From a virus, in IMG/VR virus record IMGVR_UViG_3300022221_000183, positions 1 to 24,179 of that record: a stretch of DNA of 24,179 nucleotides, one strand, 5' to 3'. A model generated the notes under the pieces. The model did not search any database. It worked only from the letters and a program-made list of their open reading frames with translations, and was not told the origin of the DNA. This document shows positions 7,613-14,636 of the stretch, one piece after another. The position numbers were made by a program, and so were the translations under genes. Positions within the stretch are counted from its first letter, which is position 1; the number at the start of each line of letters is the position of its first letter.

Positions 7613-9027
7613 TTGCCAGCCCTCTTTGCCAGTATTTCAGTTGTACTCATTGGTTTTTCGGTCAGATACTTGAAACCACCAGAAGCACTATCCACGGTAT
7701 CATCATGAACATCAGGGTTTGGGAATGCTTCGTGTTCATCCAGAAATGCTTTATTCCAAACGCCTCTGACAATTTTGACATTACCGTGTTCAGTGTATGA
7801 CGCATAGGGTTTAGCTCTCTCTGCTTTGCTGCCTGTTGGTTTATCTATCTTAACTATAAAGCCAATGAGTAATTTTACAAAAGTATTTGACGTGAACTTA
7901 CCTGAAGAACCGGGTTCTTCTTCAATACCGATGTGAACTTTTTTACCGTCCTGGCTTGCTGTATTTTTTACTAATCTCTGTATGGCGCCCGGGTTATCAC
8001 GCTCACGCACTTGATCGACAATCCATACTTGATCTTCATCATCAATCAGCATGTCGGTACCCACGGTGTAATCTGGATCTTTGTTTAGTTTTGGTTTGGT
8101 GGCGGCAAAATCCCAATACCTGATCCGCTTCTTCCATTTGCGCGGGTAGTCATCGACCACTTCAAACCAATCTTTCTTAAATACCGTTCCACCGGTTGCG
8201 CGGATCTTCCAGTTGCCACCAAGTAGGCGTTCACGCTCTACCAGGCCAAGGGCCATCAGGTTTCCTTCGTAATCAGGATCTGATTCTGTCAACGCTTTAT
8301 TATCTTCTAACCTTGAAGAAATAAACGTGACTGATTTTGGTTTGCTTTTTGGGTATTCTTTTTTGGCTTTCTCTTTTGAGTCATACCAATGAATTTCATC
8401 ATTAATTCTGACCATCCATCGAATAACGCCTGACCTTTCTACGCCTTGCCATTTCAGGCTTACTTTATCCCAATAATCTTTGGTGATTGGGTACCCTGTA
8501 TCTTCATCCCACCACCACTGGATGAAACCAGCTACCCAAGAATCAGCGTCAGGGTTTGTGGTGGCGCGAATATATGGCTTCACGCCGCATGTTGTCCTAT
8601 TGCGTGACAACATATAGAAAAATTGTTTTTTACTGAAATGGGTTAATTCATCAAATCCAATAAACGGGATCTGGCCACCCTGCCAACTTAACACGGATTT
8701 TTCATTTTCTAGGTGACGGAATGAAACCTTACAGCCGGACGGGTAAACAAATTGTTTTTTGTATTCCAATGGAGTTGCGCCAGCCATTGGTAATACATCC
8801 ATAGCCGTATCCCATAACCCGCCTTCATTGTCGATTTGTGTTGAATTTTTCCGGAATATTACTGCGCCGAACTTTTTGTTATCTTTATGGCGAACACATT
8901 CAAGCAATAAACCAAATGTTTTACCACCACCGGCCGAGCCGCCATAAATAACGATATCAGCCGGTGAAGATAAAAATTGTTCTTGCGGGCCTTTTTGTGG
9001 TTTTAGAACAATCTGTTCATCGGCCAT
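7609..9027 (-). CDS. Terminase large subunit
   Basis: A 472-residue packaging ATPase-nuclease. The Walker A loop is GGSAGGGKT (residues 29-37) and the Walker B region is IPFIGFDELTHF with D126 and E127. The RNase H-like nuclease half has likely metal ligands in RYWDFAATKP (D306), IGIEEEPG (E369/E370) and VHDDTVDSASG (D442/D443). Length and domain order are normal. It starts with ATG 9027-9025 just after the small subunit gene and overlaps the portal gene by 4 bases. It drives genome packaging into the prohead in the host cytoplasm. Confidence 0.93.
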   Translation of the reverse strand: MADEQIVLKPQKGPQEQFLSSPADIVIYGGSAGGGKTFGLLLECVRHKDNKKFGAVIFRKNSTQIDNEGGLWDTAMDVLPMAGATPLEYKKQFVYPSGCKVSFRHLENEKSVLSWQGGQIPFIGFDELTHFSKKQFFYMLSRNRTTCGVKPYIRATTNPDADSWVAGFIQWWWDEDTGYPITKDYWDKVSLKWQGVERSGVIRWMVRINDEIHWYDSKEKAKKEYPKSKPKSVTFISSRLEDNKALTESDPDYEGNLMALGLVERERLLGGNWKIRATGGTVFKKDWFEVVDDYPRKWKKRIRYWDFAATKPKLNKDPDYTVGTDMLIDDEDQVWIVDQVRERDNPGAIQRLVKNTASQDGKKVHIGIEEEPGSSGKFTSNTFVKLLIGFIVKIDKPTGSKAERAKPYASYTEHGNVKIVRGVWNKAFLDEHEAFPNPDVHDDTVDSASGGFKYLTEKPMSTTEILAKRAGK

Positions 9028-9029
9028 GA

Positions 9030-9611
9030 TTACCGGCCATTATCAGGAATATAAAACTGAACAGATATCGGTTTTCCTTCTGGATCACTAAGATGAACAT
9101 TGTTTGTTTTTCCCCATTCCTTTGGAAACCTACGTTCAAGGAATGCGATTGCGGCACGCCATCCATCCGATTGTTTGAATGCTTTTTTGATGGATTTAAC
9201 CGCATCACCTTTGATTGAAATTTCCGCTTGCTTAATTGCCTCCCAAAATTCCAAAAAAACCATATCATCATTGTTGATTTCTGGTGGTTCTTTTCCAGCC
9301 ATTACCAGTTCATTCATGGAGCTCATTAATATTTCAGCATGTTCAATCCATCGGTAATATGAGCTTTTTGTACAGCCAGCTAAAATACAAGCATCTTCAA
9401 TGTAATATCCTTCTTTTAGGTGTTTGACTAAATTTTTCTGAATTGCCAGTCGGTCTTGATCGAGTAGCCTTGGCCTACCGAGCTTTACTGATTTTTCAGT
9501 GGACGATTTTTTCTTAGCGACCTTTTTTTTAGCCCGAGTCTTTGCAGCCACCTTCTTTTTACTGGCTTTTTTCTTGGCAGGACGTGGGCTATTTTTTTTC
9601 TTACTGGCCAT
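9030..9611 (-). CDS. Terminase small subunit with histone H1-like lysine tail
   Basis: A 193-residue protein upstream of the large terminase. Residues about 60-95 form a helix-turn-helix region (KEGYYIEDACILAGCTKSSY, then YRWIEHA), as in small terminases that bind the packaging site. A later block with WRAAIAFLERRFPKEWG is typical of this terminase family and is followed by a C-terminus likely to contact the large subunit. The unusual part is the first 41 residues, with about 17 lysines in Lys-Lys-Lys/Ala repeats resembling histone H1 tails. The gene begins immediately after the DUF1643 stop (TGATATG) with no separate ribosome site. Confidence 0.8.
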   Translation of the reverse strand: MASKKKNSPRPAKKKASKKKVAAKTRAKKKVAKKKSSTEKSVKLGRPRLLDQDRLAIQKNLVKHLKEGYYIEDACILAGCTKSSYYRWIEHAEILMSSMNELVMAGKEPPEINNDDMVFLEFWEAIKQAEISIKGDAVKSIKKAFKQSDGWRAAIAFLERRFPKEWGKTNNVHLSDPEGKPISVQFYIPDNGR

Positions 9612-9612
9612 A

Positions 9613-10113
9613 TCAACTGTTCACATATAACTTTGGTTTCAAATCATCCTTCAGGTAGAGAGGGTGCCAGGGTTCATTATGTGATGTCACCTTCAGGCAA
9701 TAGGCCTTTATTCCATTTTTTCTGAGCATGATCCGTACTTGGTCTGATCGCTTCTGGTGGTCGCCATGGTTACCCCATCCACAAACCACAACACCGGCTT
9801 TCTTGGCAACTTCAATAATCACTTCGTCATTGCCTGGCCCTACTGGATCGGCTTGTGTTTTCATAACATCAGGATCCGTGGTACGAAAAGCAAATATATT
9901 ACAGACATACAGACCACCGTAACCCCAAGCCGTTGCGTACCGCTGACACTTCTCTACTGTTCGATCATCACTAAAAGCATCGGCTGTGGAAGGGTTCAGC
10001 ATTAGAAACATGCAATAGGGTTTTGTACTGTCCCAAATTCGCCATAATTTATACCGGTAATTCCTGCATCCGGAAAAATGGGCACCTTTTTCAATAAATA
10101 GATCGTTTTTCAT
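9613..10113 (-). CDS. DUF1643 family protein
   Basis: A 166-residue protein with the DUF1643 hallmarks: RYKLWRIWDSTKPYCMFLML, the invariant LNPSTADA, DRTVEKCQRYATAWGYGGLY, NIFAFRTTDP, and VVCGWGNHGDHQKR. The family is common in phages and bacteria; its biochemical role is not established to my knowledge. Its ATG overlaps the upstream methylase-like stop (TGATG), and it is followed directly by the small terminase, so it is co-transcribed with the accessory block rather than the capsid genes. Confidence 0.85.
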   Translation of the reverse strand: MKNDLFIEKGAHFSGCRNYRYKLWRIWDSTKPYCMFLMLNPSTADAFSDDRTVEKCQRYATAWGYGGLYVCNIFAFRTTDPDVMKTQADPVGPGNDEVIIEVAKKAGVVVCGWGNHGDHQKRSDQVRIMLRKNGIKAYCLKVTSHNEPWHPLYLKDDLKPKLYVNS

Positions 10114-10859
10114 CAGAAATTAAACGCCGCTTGGCCCGTTGGTTCAGTTACTACGGTTATCGGCTGGCCGACAGCCTCGATAACAGATTCTTTGATTTTA
10201 TTACCAGCCTGTAACCGATAATCCCAAAACCCCATGATATGCGCCGGGGTCTTGAAGGCTTCGCGCATTTCCATACTGAGTGTATTACCAACATAGACCA
10301 CAGCCGGAACGTGTAACAAAGATAATTGAATATACGCCATATAGGCCGCTGTACTGCTTACGTCCACGGCTGATACGTGTATGACTTGCTGATAATTGAC
10401 ACCTTTGTCTATCAGCGCCCGAGCCAGGGCGATAATCATACCGCCTGATCCACACGCCGGTTCACTGACGGTCACGAATTCACGGGTAATCAAACTTTCT
10501 TCCATATCCTGCGTGTTTGTTTGCGCCATCATCAAAGACAAGTGGAACGGGGTGAAAAATTGGCCTTGCCAGTGGCTTGACAGCTCCAGGTGCATAAACA
10601 GTTCCCCGAGAAAGTCACAATCCATGGACTCAAGGCCTTCCACGGTCAGGCTGTACATTTTCGGGAATTCAAGCCGTTCCTTTTCGTTGTACCTGCTAAT
10701 TATGGATAGGTATCGATCTTCCCGGTCCTGTTGAAAAGCCATGGTATTCGACATAGCCAGGGCCGACATTTCGCAAAAGTCTGAAAACACCTGCCACAAG
10801 TGGTACCGGCTTGATAGGTGCTTGATGGTTTTAATGAATTGGGTTTGGTGGTGGTTCAT
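10113..10859 (-). CDS. N6-adenine methylase-like protein lacking a visible NPPY motif
   Basis: A 248-residue protein resembling the catalytic half of HsdM-type N6-adenine methylases. It has a helical N-terminus, a QFFTP segment (residues 100-104) and a clear AdoMet-binding motif I EPACGSGG (133-140), followed by AVDVSSTAAYMAYIQLSLL, the equivalent of the motif II region. The strand VVYVGNTLSMEM corresponds to the segment before catalytic motif IV, but no NPPY/NPPF follows; instead the sequence runs REAFKTPAHIMGFWDYRL. It may be a non-catalytic AdoMet binder or use another active site. It is linked by ATGA overlaps on both sides. Confidence 0.7.
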   Translation of the reverse strand: MNHHQTQFIKTIKHLSSRYHLWQVFSDFCEMSALAMSNTMAFQQDREDRYLSIISRYNEKERLEFPKMYSLTVEGLESMDCDFLGELFMHLELSSHWQGQFFTPFHLSLMMAQTNTQDMEESLITREFVTVSEPACGSGGMIIALARALIDKGVNYQQVIHVSAVDVSSTAAYMAYIQLSLLHVPAVVYVGNTLSMEMREAFKTPAHIMGFWDYRLQAGNKIKESVIEAVGQPITVVTEPTGQAAFNF

Positions 10860-11188
10860 TTCAGTTCATTCTCATTAAATAATTTAACTAATTTTTGTAG
10901 TTTCTGAATTTCTTCACCGGTTTTAATATAATCAAGTAATTCACCTGGCTGTGGATGACCACCTGACTTTCTTGTTTTTTTATTGAATTTATACATAATG
11001 TTTTTACGTTGCCTATAGCTGGTAATCCCAAGTTTTTGCTTTAGGTCATTTCTTTTTTTATTCAGATAAGCTATTCGTTCAATAATTTCATTCCGGTTTA
11101 AGTCTTTATCTGGCTGGCATCCTTTTTGAGAAACAACAGAACCAGACGATTTATTAATGGGTACCATCGTGTAAACGTCTTGACTCAT
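10856..11188 (-). CDS. Small basic uncharacterised protein
   Basis: A 110-residue, lysine- and asparagine-rich protein. Residues 32-55 (NEIIERIAYLNKKRNDLKQK) and the last 25 residues look helical and may form coiled coils; a Gly-Gly-His-Pro turn separates them. I recognise no family. It is held in the operon by ATGA overlaps with the Ref-like gene before it and the methylase-like gene after it, which supports it being a real translated gene. Confidence 0.6.
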   Translation of the reverse strand: MSQDVYTMVPINKSSGSVVSQKGCQPDKDLNRNEIIERIAYLNKKRNDLKQKLGITSYRQRKNIMYKFNKKTRKSGGHPQPGELLDYIKTGEEIQKLQKLVKLFNENELK

Positions 11189-11490
11189 ACAGTAACCCCT
11201 ACCAATTCCCGCGTTCTTTCCAATAATTCACCTTCTGTCCCGTACCGGTGTTCAAATCTCTTTTTCCATGGGTGCCGGGAAATACAATGATCATTGTTTT
11301 GGCCTGATCGATGATGCAGCTCACAAAGGCCGATTGTTTTGAAATGGGCACCTGGCTTTGTTTTCCCGTCTATGTGGTGAATTTCAGCCGGGGATTCAAC
11401 ACCCTGAAACAGACGGCAGACAATGCACCCGAGATCCCGCACTTGGTCCATATACCGATCTTCCTCTGCTGTCGGGGTTCTACCTTTCAC
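11185..11490 (-). CDS. Ref-like HNH nuclease (recombination enhancement family)
   Basis: A 101-residue protein of the P1 Ref type. It has the zinc/HNH pattern C22-x2-C25, then EIHHIDG (H38, H39), GLCELHH (C56, H59, H60) and a final SRHPWKKRF with H73, followed by YGTEGELL. Ref from P1 is a RecA-dependent nuclease. I chose GTG 11490-11488, which overlaps the NinB-like stop, giving an N-terminus [11 protein letters not shown] like that of relatives; a more upstream GTG at 11553 would add an unlikely 21 residues overlapping the previous gene. It lies in a recombination-rich block with NinB-like and RuvC-like genes. Confidence 0.75.
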   Translation of the reverse strand: MKGRTPTAEEDRYMDQVRDLGCIVCRLFQGVESPAEIHHIDGKTKPGAHFKTIGLCELHHRSGQNNDHCISRHPWKKRFEHRYGTEGELLERTRELVGVTV

Positions 11491-11884
11491 GATATACGGC
11501 CTCCGAATACAGACTGAACGGTTTGGTGAGAAACAACGTAAATTCACTGGCACAGTAAATATCTATCTTGTTCAGGAATTCCGACATTTCAAACACATTC
11601 ATTTTACTGACTGAATGAAAATTGAATTCACCATTTGGTAAAATATCGACTGGTGCAAATAAATCCAACAGCCAGTGATTAATTTCATCCTTGGTTTTAT
11701 AGCAACCGACAGACATTACAATGTAATCAATAATTTCCTGTACCCACATCCAGTACAATTTTATTTGCCGGTAAGTGGCTTTCGGGTACCAGAATTCAAT
11801 TTTCACTTCCCATGGTCGATTCACTGGCGCTTGACTGATTCTTTGAATCAGGTGTTGGCGATCTTGTTCACTGCGAATAATCAT
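11480..11884 (-). CDS. NinB/YbcN-like recombination protein
   Basis: A 134-residue protein starting [16 protein letters not shown]. Features typical of the lambda NinB (Orf) family are the N-terminal strand and helix, a [11 protein letters not shown] strand, [20 protein letters not shown] in the mid-region, and a long C-terminal helix in [15 protein letters not shown]. NinB is a recombination mediator that acts with single-stranded DNA-binding protein. ATG 11884-11882 overlaps the SEC-C gene stop (ATGA). A start 15 bases further upstream is less likely because it would extend the overlap. Together with the RecT/YqaJ pair far to the right, the phage appears to have its own recombination set. 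Confidence 0.72.
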   Translation of the reverse strand: MIIRSEQDRQHLIQRISQAPVNRPWEVKIEFWYPKATYRQIKLYWMWVQEIIDYIVMSVGCYKTKDEINHWLLDLFAPVDILPNGEFNFHSVSKMNVFEMSEFLNKIDIYCASEFTLFLTKPFSLYSEAVYRER

Positions 11885-12096
11885 TTTAATAAACAACACT
11901 TTTTATATTTCTTACCACTCCGGCACGGGCAAGGTTCGTTCCGGCCAATTTTACGGCTTTGCCTGATATACTGTTTTGGTTTGTAGTAACTTTTATTTTT
12001 ATTTATTTCAGTTGGATCATCTGTTTGATGAATTGACACGCTTACGGCACCAACAGCAAGCGCGGATTGTGTTTTATTAAAAGAAATTCCAGTCAT
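11881..12096 (-). CDS. SEC-C zinc-motif small protein
   Basis: A 71-residue protein whose last 21 residues form a SEC-C zinc motif: [18 protein letters not shown] with C56, C58, C67 and C68. This motif closes SecA and many small phage and bacterial proteins, where it binds zinc and often mediates protein contact. The first 48 residues are polar with no recognised domain. ATG 12096-12094 directly follows a 14-bp perfect palindrome that takes up its ribosome-site region, so expression could be controlled there. The stop overlaps the NinB-like start. Confidence 0.8.
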   Translation of the reverse strand: MTGISFNKTQSALAVGAVSVSIHQTDDPTEINKNKSYYKPKQYIRQSRKIGRNEPCPCRSGKKYKKCCLLK

Positions 12097-12099
12097 ATC

Positions 12100-12115
12100 A
12101 GTTTCACGTGAAACA
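12100..12115. promoter_or_regulatory. parS-like palindrome (15/16 match)
   Basis: The 16-mer AGTTTCACGTGAAACA matches the widely conserved chromosomal parS site TGTTTCACGTGAAACA at every position but the first; the inner 14 bases (12101-12114) are a perfect palindrome. It fills the 20-base gap between the cupin-like stop and the SEC-C start. Reading as a ParB-binding site is inference; no parA or parB is in the window. It could instead be an operator or mRNA hairpin controlling the SEC-C gene. Confidence 0.55.
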
Positions 12116-12116
12116 A

Positions 12117-12617
12117 TTATTGACGATACTGTTTTACACGATCACCCTTCTGTGCTGACTTGTGCCAGTCCGGATTAGGTGACGACATATAAAACGCATG
12201 TTCATAGTTCAAAAGGTTTCCATCATTGGTTATACCGGGTTCCATGAATCCCCAGCCTTTCACGCGGGGGCCGTGAATAAATAAAGTCCAGACCGGTTTT
12301 GATTTGTCGGTGACCTCTACGCGGTGATACCGGTACCCAGGGATCCAGTTGAACCACTTGATGATCCGGGTTACCTCTTGATGTTCTTTCAGGTACCGTT
12401 CTTGATATTGGCCCTGCAAGATAATCGAGAAACCCCATCCCCAAGGGTGATCGTGTAAGTTCCTATCGGGATCGCTGGCCACAAACCGGTGAATATAGGC
12501 CGTGATACCCAATAGCCGAAACAGAAAACACCGTTCAAGGTACGGCTCACCTTTGAAGCCGTTGATTTTTCTGGCCGGTAAATAGTCTGTTATTTTTTCA
12601 AGTAATGATTCAAACAT
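12117..12617 (-). CDS. Small cupin-like phage protein
   Basis: A 166-residue protein with cupin-like histidine motifs: [20 protein letters not shown] (possible ligands in HDHPW), then GQYQERY, and [10 protein letters not shown] followed by [15 protein letters not shown]. Two conserved blocks separated by about 35 residues with His and Glu fit a small single-domain cupin metal site. I recall similar uncharacterised proteins in phages and do not know the substrate. ATG 12617 (second Met) is preferred because GGGGT lies eight bases upstream; the Met two codons earlier is too close to it. Confidence 0.6.
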   Translation of the reverse strand: MFESLLEKITDYLPARKINGFKGEPYLERCFLFRLLGITAYIHRFVASDPDRNLHDHPWGWGFSIILQGQYQERYLKEHQEVTRIIKWFNWIPGYRYHRVEVTDKSKPVWTLFIHGPRVKGWGFMEPGITNDGNLLNYEHAFYMSSPNPDWHKSAQKGDRVKQYRQ

Positions 12618-12632
12618 TTTCATACCCCAAAT

Positions 12633-13658
12633 TTATGACGTTAAGATTTGCCATGCTGTTTTAACCACTGCTGGTACTTGTCCGTTGCCAATGGCTTTAA
12701 GTCGGTCCACCCGATTGGCCACCCCATGAGCCACTCGACCCATTCCGGGTTCAGTTGCCCACCAACTCCCTGCCTGGTTAATTCCTCCGGGAGGTCTACA
12801 CCTCTGCTGCTTTCCGCTGCTCTTTCCGCTGCTCTTTCCGCTGTCACAGATCCTTTGTGGTCGTTTGCTTTCGGTGTCGGCCATAGTTTTACCGCCGTCC
12901 TTAAATTCATTCCTCCCTGTTTTGCTTTTGATTGTCCCGCCCCCGTTCCTTCCGATACTGTTGGTGTTGGCCACATTTGCCGCGCCACGACTGTTTCCAG
13001 ATTTAAGAACTTTGCATTGGCTGTTTTTTCTGTGATGGTTGCGGCCATTGCCTGATTGGCTCTCGGCGTTGGTAATAACACTTGAGCTGACAACTTCGGT
13101 TCGCCCCTGCTGTTGTATTTCCCTTTCTCCCGATTTACTGCATCGTCCGCCACTGGTGTCTGCCACAATAAAGAGTCGATCACGTTTATGCGGCGCTCCC
13201 ATTTCGGCTGCCGATAAAATGCGCCATCGTGGTATATACCCGCTTTCGGCCAAGTCTCTAAATATGGTTCTTCCGTATTCGTGAGCAAGCAGACCTGGCA
13301 CGTTTTCAAGTAAGGCAAATCGGGGTCGTATAATGCGAATGGCTGCGATAGTTTCGGGCCACATATTTCTGTCATCGGCTGCGCCTTCCTGTTTTCCGGC
13401 GACTGAAAACGGCTGACAAGGGAATCCTGCTGATAGAATATCAACCATTCCCTGATAGCTTTTGGCGTACCCTTCACTGATGAATGCTCGGATATCGCCG
13501 AAGATAGGGGCTTCATCGAGGATTCCGTCGATAATTCGTTGTCGGATAACTCGCTGGCAGTAATCGTTGTATTCAACATATCCAATGTATTTAAACCCTA
13601 ATAGTTTTGTTCCGAGTAACCCGCCACCAGCACCAGAAAATAAGCTGAGTTCATTCAT
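12633..13658 (-). CDS. DNA (cytosine-5) methyltransferase
   Basis: A 341-residue C5-methyltransferase with motif I SLFSGAGGG (5-13), motif II E29, motif IV GFPCQPFSVAGKQEG with catalytic Cys81, motif VI ENVPG (118-122), motif VIII KRDRLFIVA (158-166) and the closing motifs RLKAIGNGQVP (319-329). Residues about 167-300, where the target-recognition domain should be, are low-complexity and rich in Ser, Gly, Asn, Arg and Lys. This fits constraint from a second gene read in another frame over the same DNA. It probably protects phage DNA from host restriction. ATG 13658 overlaps the RuvC-like stop (ATGA). Confidence 0.88.
   Translation of the reverse strand: MNELSLFSGAGGGLLGTKLLGFKYIGYVEYNDYCQRVIRQRIIDGILDEAPIFGDIRAFISEGYAKSYQGMVDILSAGFPCQPFSVAGKQEGAADDRNMWPETIAAIRIIRPRFALLENVPGLLAHEYGRTIFRDLAESGYIPRWRILSAAEMGAPHKRDRLFIVADTSGGRCSKSGEREIQQQGRTEVVSSSVITNAESQSGNGRNHHRKNSQCKVLKSGNSRGAANVANTNSIGRNGGGTIKSKTGRNEFKDGGKTMADTESKRPQRICDSGKSSGKSSGKQQRCRPPGGINQAGSWWATEPGMGRVAHGVANRVDRLKAIGNGQVPAVVKTAWQILTS
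12641..13579 (-). CDS. Overprinted gene inside the cytosine methyltransferase ('WPTP...LNPEWVEWLMGWP' type protein)
   Basis: A 313-residue frame runs without a stop, shifted by one base, inside the methyltransferase gene. It contains four W/L-(P/Q)-T-P modules (LWQTPVADDAV, LLPTPRANQAMA, MWPTPTVSEGTGAG, LWPTPKANDHKG) and ends with GGQLNPEWVEWLMGWPIGWT and DLKPLATDKYQQWL. I recall this C-terminal signature from stand-alone phage proteins of unknown function. The four modules lie opposite ADT/NA/ANT/ADT in the methyltransferase frame. The start is uncertain: ATG 13579 follows GGAT closely, and an upstream TTG also exists. No established function. An open frame of this length with family-like motifs argues for coding, but it may partly mirror conserved methyltransferase codons. 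Confidence 0.6.
   Translation of the reverse strand: MLNTTITASELSDNELSTESSMKPLSSAISEHSSVKGTPKAIREWLIFYQQDSLVSRFQSPENRKAQPMTEICGPKLSQPFALYDPDLPYLKTCQVCLLTNTEEPYLETWPKAGIYHDGAFYRQPKWERRINVIDSLLWQTPVADDAVNREKGKYNSRGEPKLSAQVLLPTPRANQAMAATITEKTANAKFLNLETVVARQMWPTPTVSEGTGAGQSKAKQGGMNLRTAVKLWPTPKANDHKGSVTAERAAERAAESSRGVDLPEELTRQGVGGQLNPEWVEWLMGWPIGWTDLKPLATDKYQQWLKQHGKS
12810..12845. repeat. Three tandem 12-bp units in the dual-coding region
   Basis: The unit CTTTCCGCTGCT occurs at 12810-12821, 12822-12833 and, with two end changes, 12834-12845. Twelve is a multiple of three, so copy change keeps both overlapping frames: (S)GKS repeats in the methyltransferase and AERA repeats in the second frame. 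Confidence 0.9.
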
Positions 13659-14137
13659 GCGTTTTGTTTTGCATTAAAAGTCACAGCCACACCTAGCGCC
13701 GCCCACATATCCGCTTTGAATCCATATAAAGGCCCGGGCGTTGCTTTTTTTCCAATCGCTTTATCCTTGCCAGGCCCGTAAATATCGATCAATGCCTGTC
13801 TGATATTTGCATCCTTCGCCCGATTATTTCCACACAAGTGTATTTTCACATCTTTACGATATACAAGCAGATCATTGTGGTTGATAGTTTTCCCGCCGCT
13901 CCAAGCTTCAATGAAGTGACCAATCCATAAACAGGTTTCAAATACTTCTTTACCGACCGGCATCCCGTAACTAGCGATCATTTCAACGGCTAATTTGCTT
14001 TCGATATTCTGGCCACTGAATTTTTTCAATCGTTCACGAAGTTGATTGTTTGGCAGTATTTCTTTCGATAGTCCACCATCATCGTACATATACACCACGG
14101 CTGATTGAGTTGTACCAGGGTCAATTGCAATAATCAT
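13655..14137 (-). CDS. RuvC-like Holliday junction resolvase
   Basis: A 160-residue RNase H-fold nuclease resembling RuvC. It begins with the first strand MIIAIDPGTTQSAVVY carrying D6, has a second acidic site in LAVEMIASYG (E52), and a C-terminal FKADMWAALGVA with D143 placed like the last RuvC acidic cluster. The basic segment CGNNRAKDANIRQALID fits junction binding. It would resolve branched DNA formed in recombination or replication before packaging. ATG 14137 overlaps the preceding stop, and its own stop overlaps the methyltransferase start, so it is tightly coupled in the operon. Confidence 0.8.
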   Translation of the reverse strand: MIIAIDPGTTQSAVVYMYDDGGLSKEILPNNQLRERLKKFSGQNIESKLAVEMIASYGMPVGKEVFETCLWIGHFIEAWSGGKTINHNDLLVYRKDVKIHLCGNNRAKDANIRQALIDIYGPGKDKAIGKKATPGPLYGFKADMWAALGVAVTFNAKQNA

Positions 14138-14358
14138 AACTTCATTTTACCGTTGATAATTTTTGGAATATGAACGTGCATTTCGTTTATCATATTGCTG
14201 ACAGCGATCATACGTTTACGATCAATCTCAGCTTCACGCTGAAGTTGTTTTACTTGCCTTTGTAAATCGTTGTTCCTATCACGCTGGCGCAACATTATTT
14301 TTTTGATTCGTCGATTCTCATGAAGTAATTTTTGAAACTGTGGTGTTTGTTCAATCAT
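14134..14358 (-). CDS. Small predicted coiled-coil protein
   Basis: A 74-residue, Arg/Gln/Lys-rich protein. Residues 5-55 are a nearly continuous predicted helix with heptad-like hydrophobics (FQKLLHENRRIKKIMLRQRD and onward), so a coiled coil is likely. The last 15 residues (HIPKIINGKMKL) may fold separately. No family recognised. It has ATGA overlaps with both neighbours, which supports it as a translated gene of the operon. Confidence 0.6.
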   Translation of the reverse strand: MIEQTPQFQKLLHENRRIKKIMLRQRDRNNDLQRQVKQLQREAEIDRKRMIAVSNMINEMHVHIPKIINGKMKL

Positions 14359-14636
14359 AAATAATCCACCGTTTTGGCTGCGTCATAAAATTCTTTTTTC
14401 AGTTTGTACCTGCATTCGTCTTTGTAAATCGCTTTCCGCTTGCGCCGAATTTTTCTTACTCGCTTGTTTTCAATGTAGGCCGCACCCTGCTGGACCAGCA
14501 AATTAATATACCGCTGCACTTCCATGAGCGAGAACGGTAAACTAATTCCCCTTTCATGCACTTCTTTTGCGGTCGTAGCACCACCAATGTTTACCATCAC
14601 ATTGATAATCCTAAGTAAGTTATCGTTCAGACTCAC
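14355..14636 (-). CDS. Small winged-helix-like protein
   Basis: A 93-residue basic protein. The N-terminal 60 residues have the look of a winged helix: a first helix (NLLRIINVMVNIGG), AKEVHERGI, FSLMEVQRYINLLVQQGAAY as helices 2-3, and a basic RVRKIRRKRKAIYK hairpin. DNA binding is plausible but unproven. Translation uses GTG 14636-14634, overlapping the adenine methyltransferase stop (GTGA). Confidence 0.6.
   Translation of the reverse strand: MSLNDNLLRIINVMVNIGGATTAKEVHERGISLPFSLMEVQRYINLLVQQGAAYIENKRVRKIRRKRKAIYKDECRYKLKKEFYDAAKTVDYL

Noticed and set aside
7049-7708. A 219-codon plus-strand frame opposite the portal gene
   Set aside because: Antisense shadow of a conserved portal coding region; no ribosome site or domain.
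11491-11553. Upstream GTG start for the Ref-like nuclease
   Set aside because: It adds 21 residues unlike Ref N-termini and deepens the overlap with the NinB-like gene.
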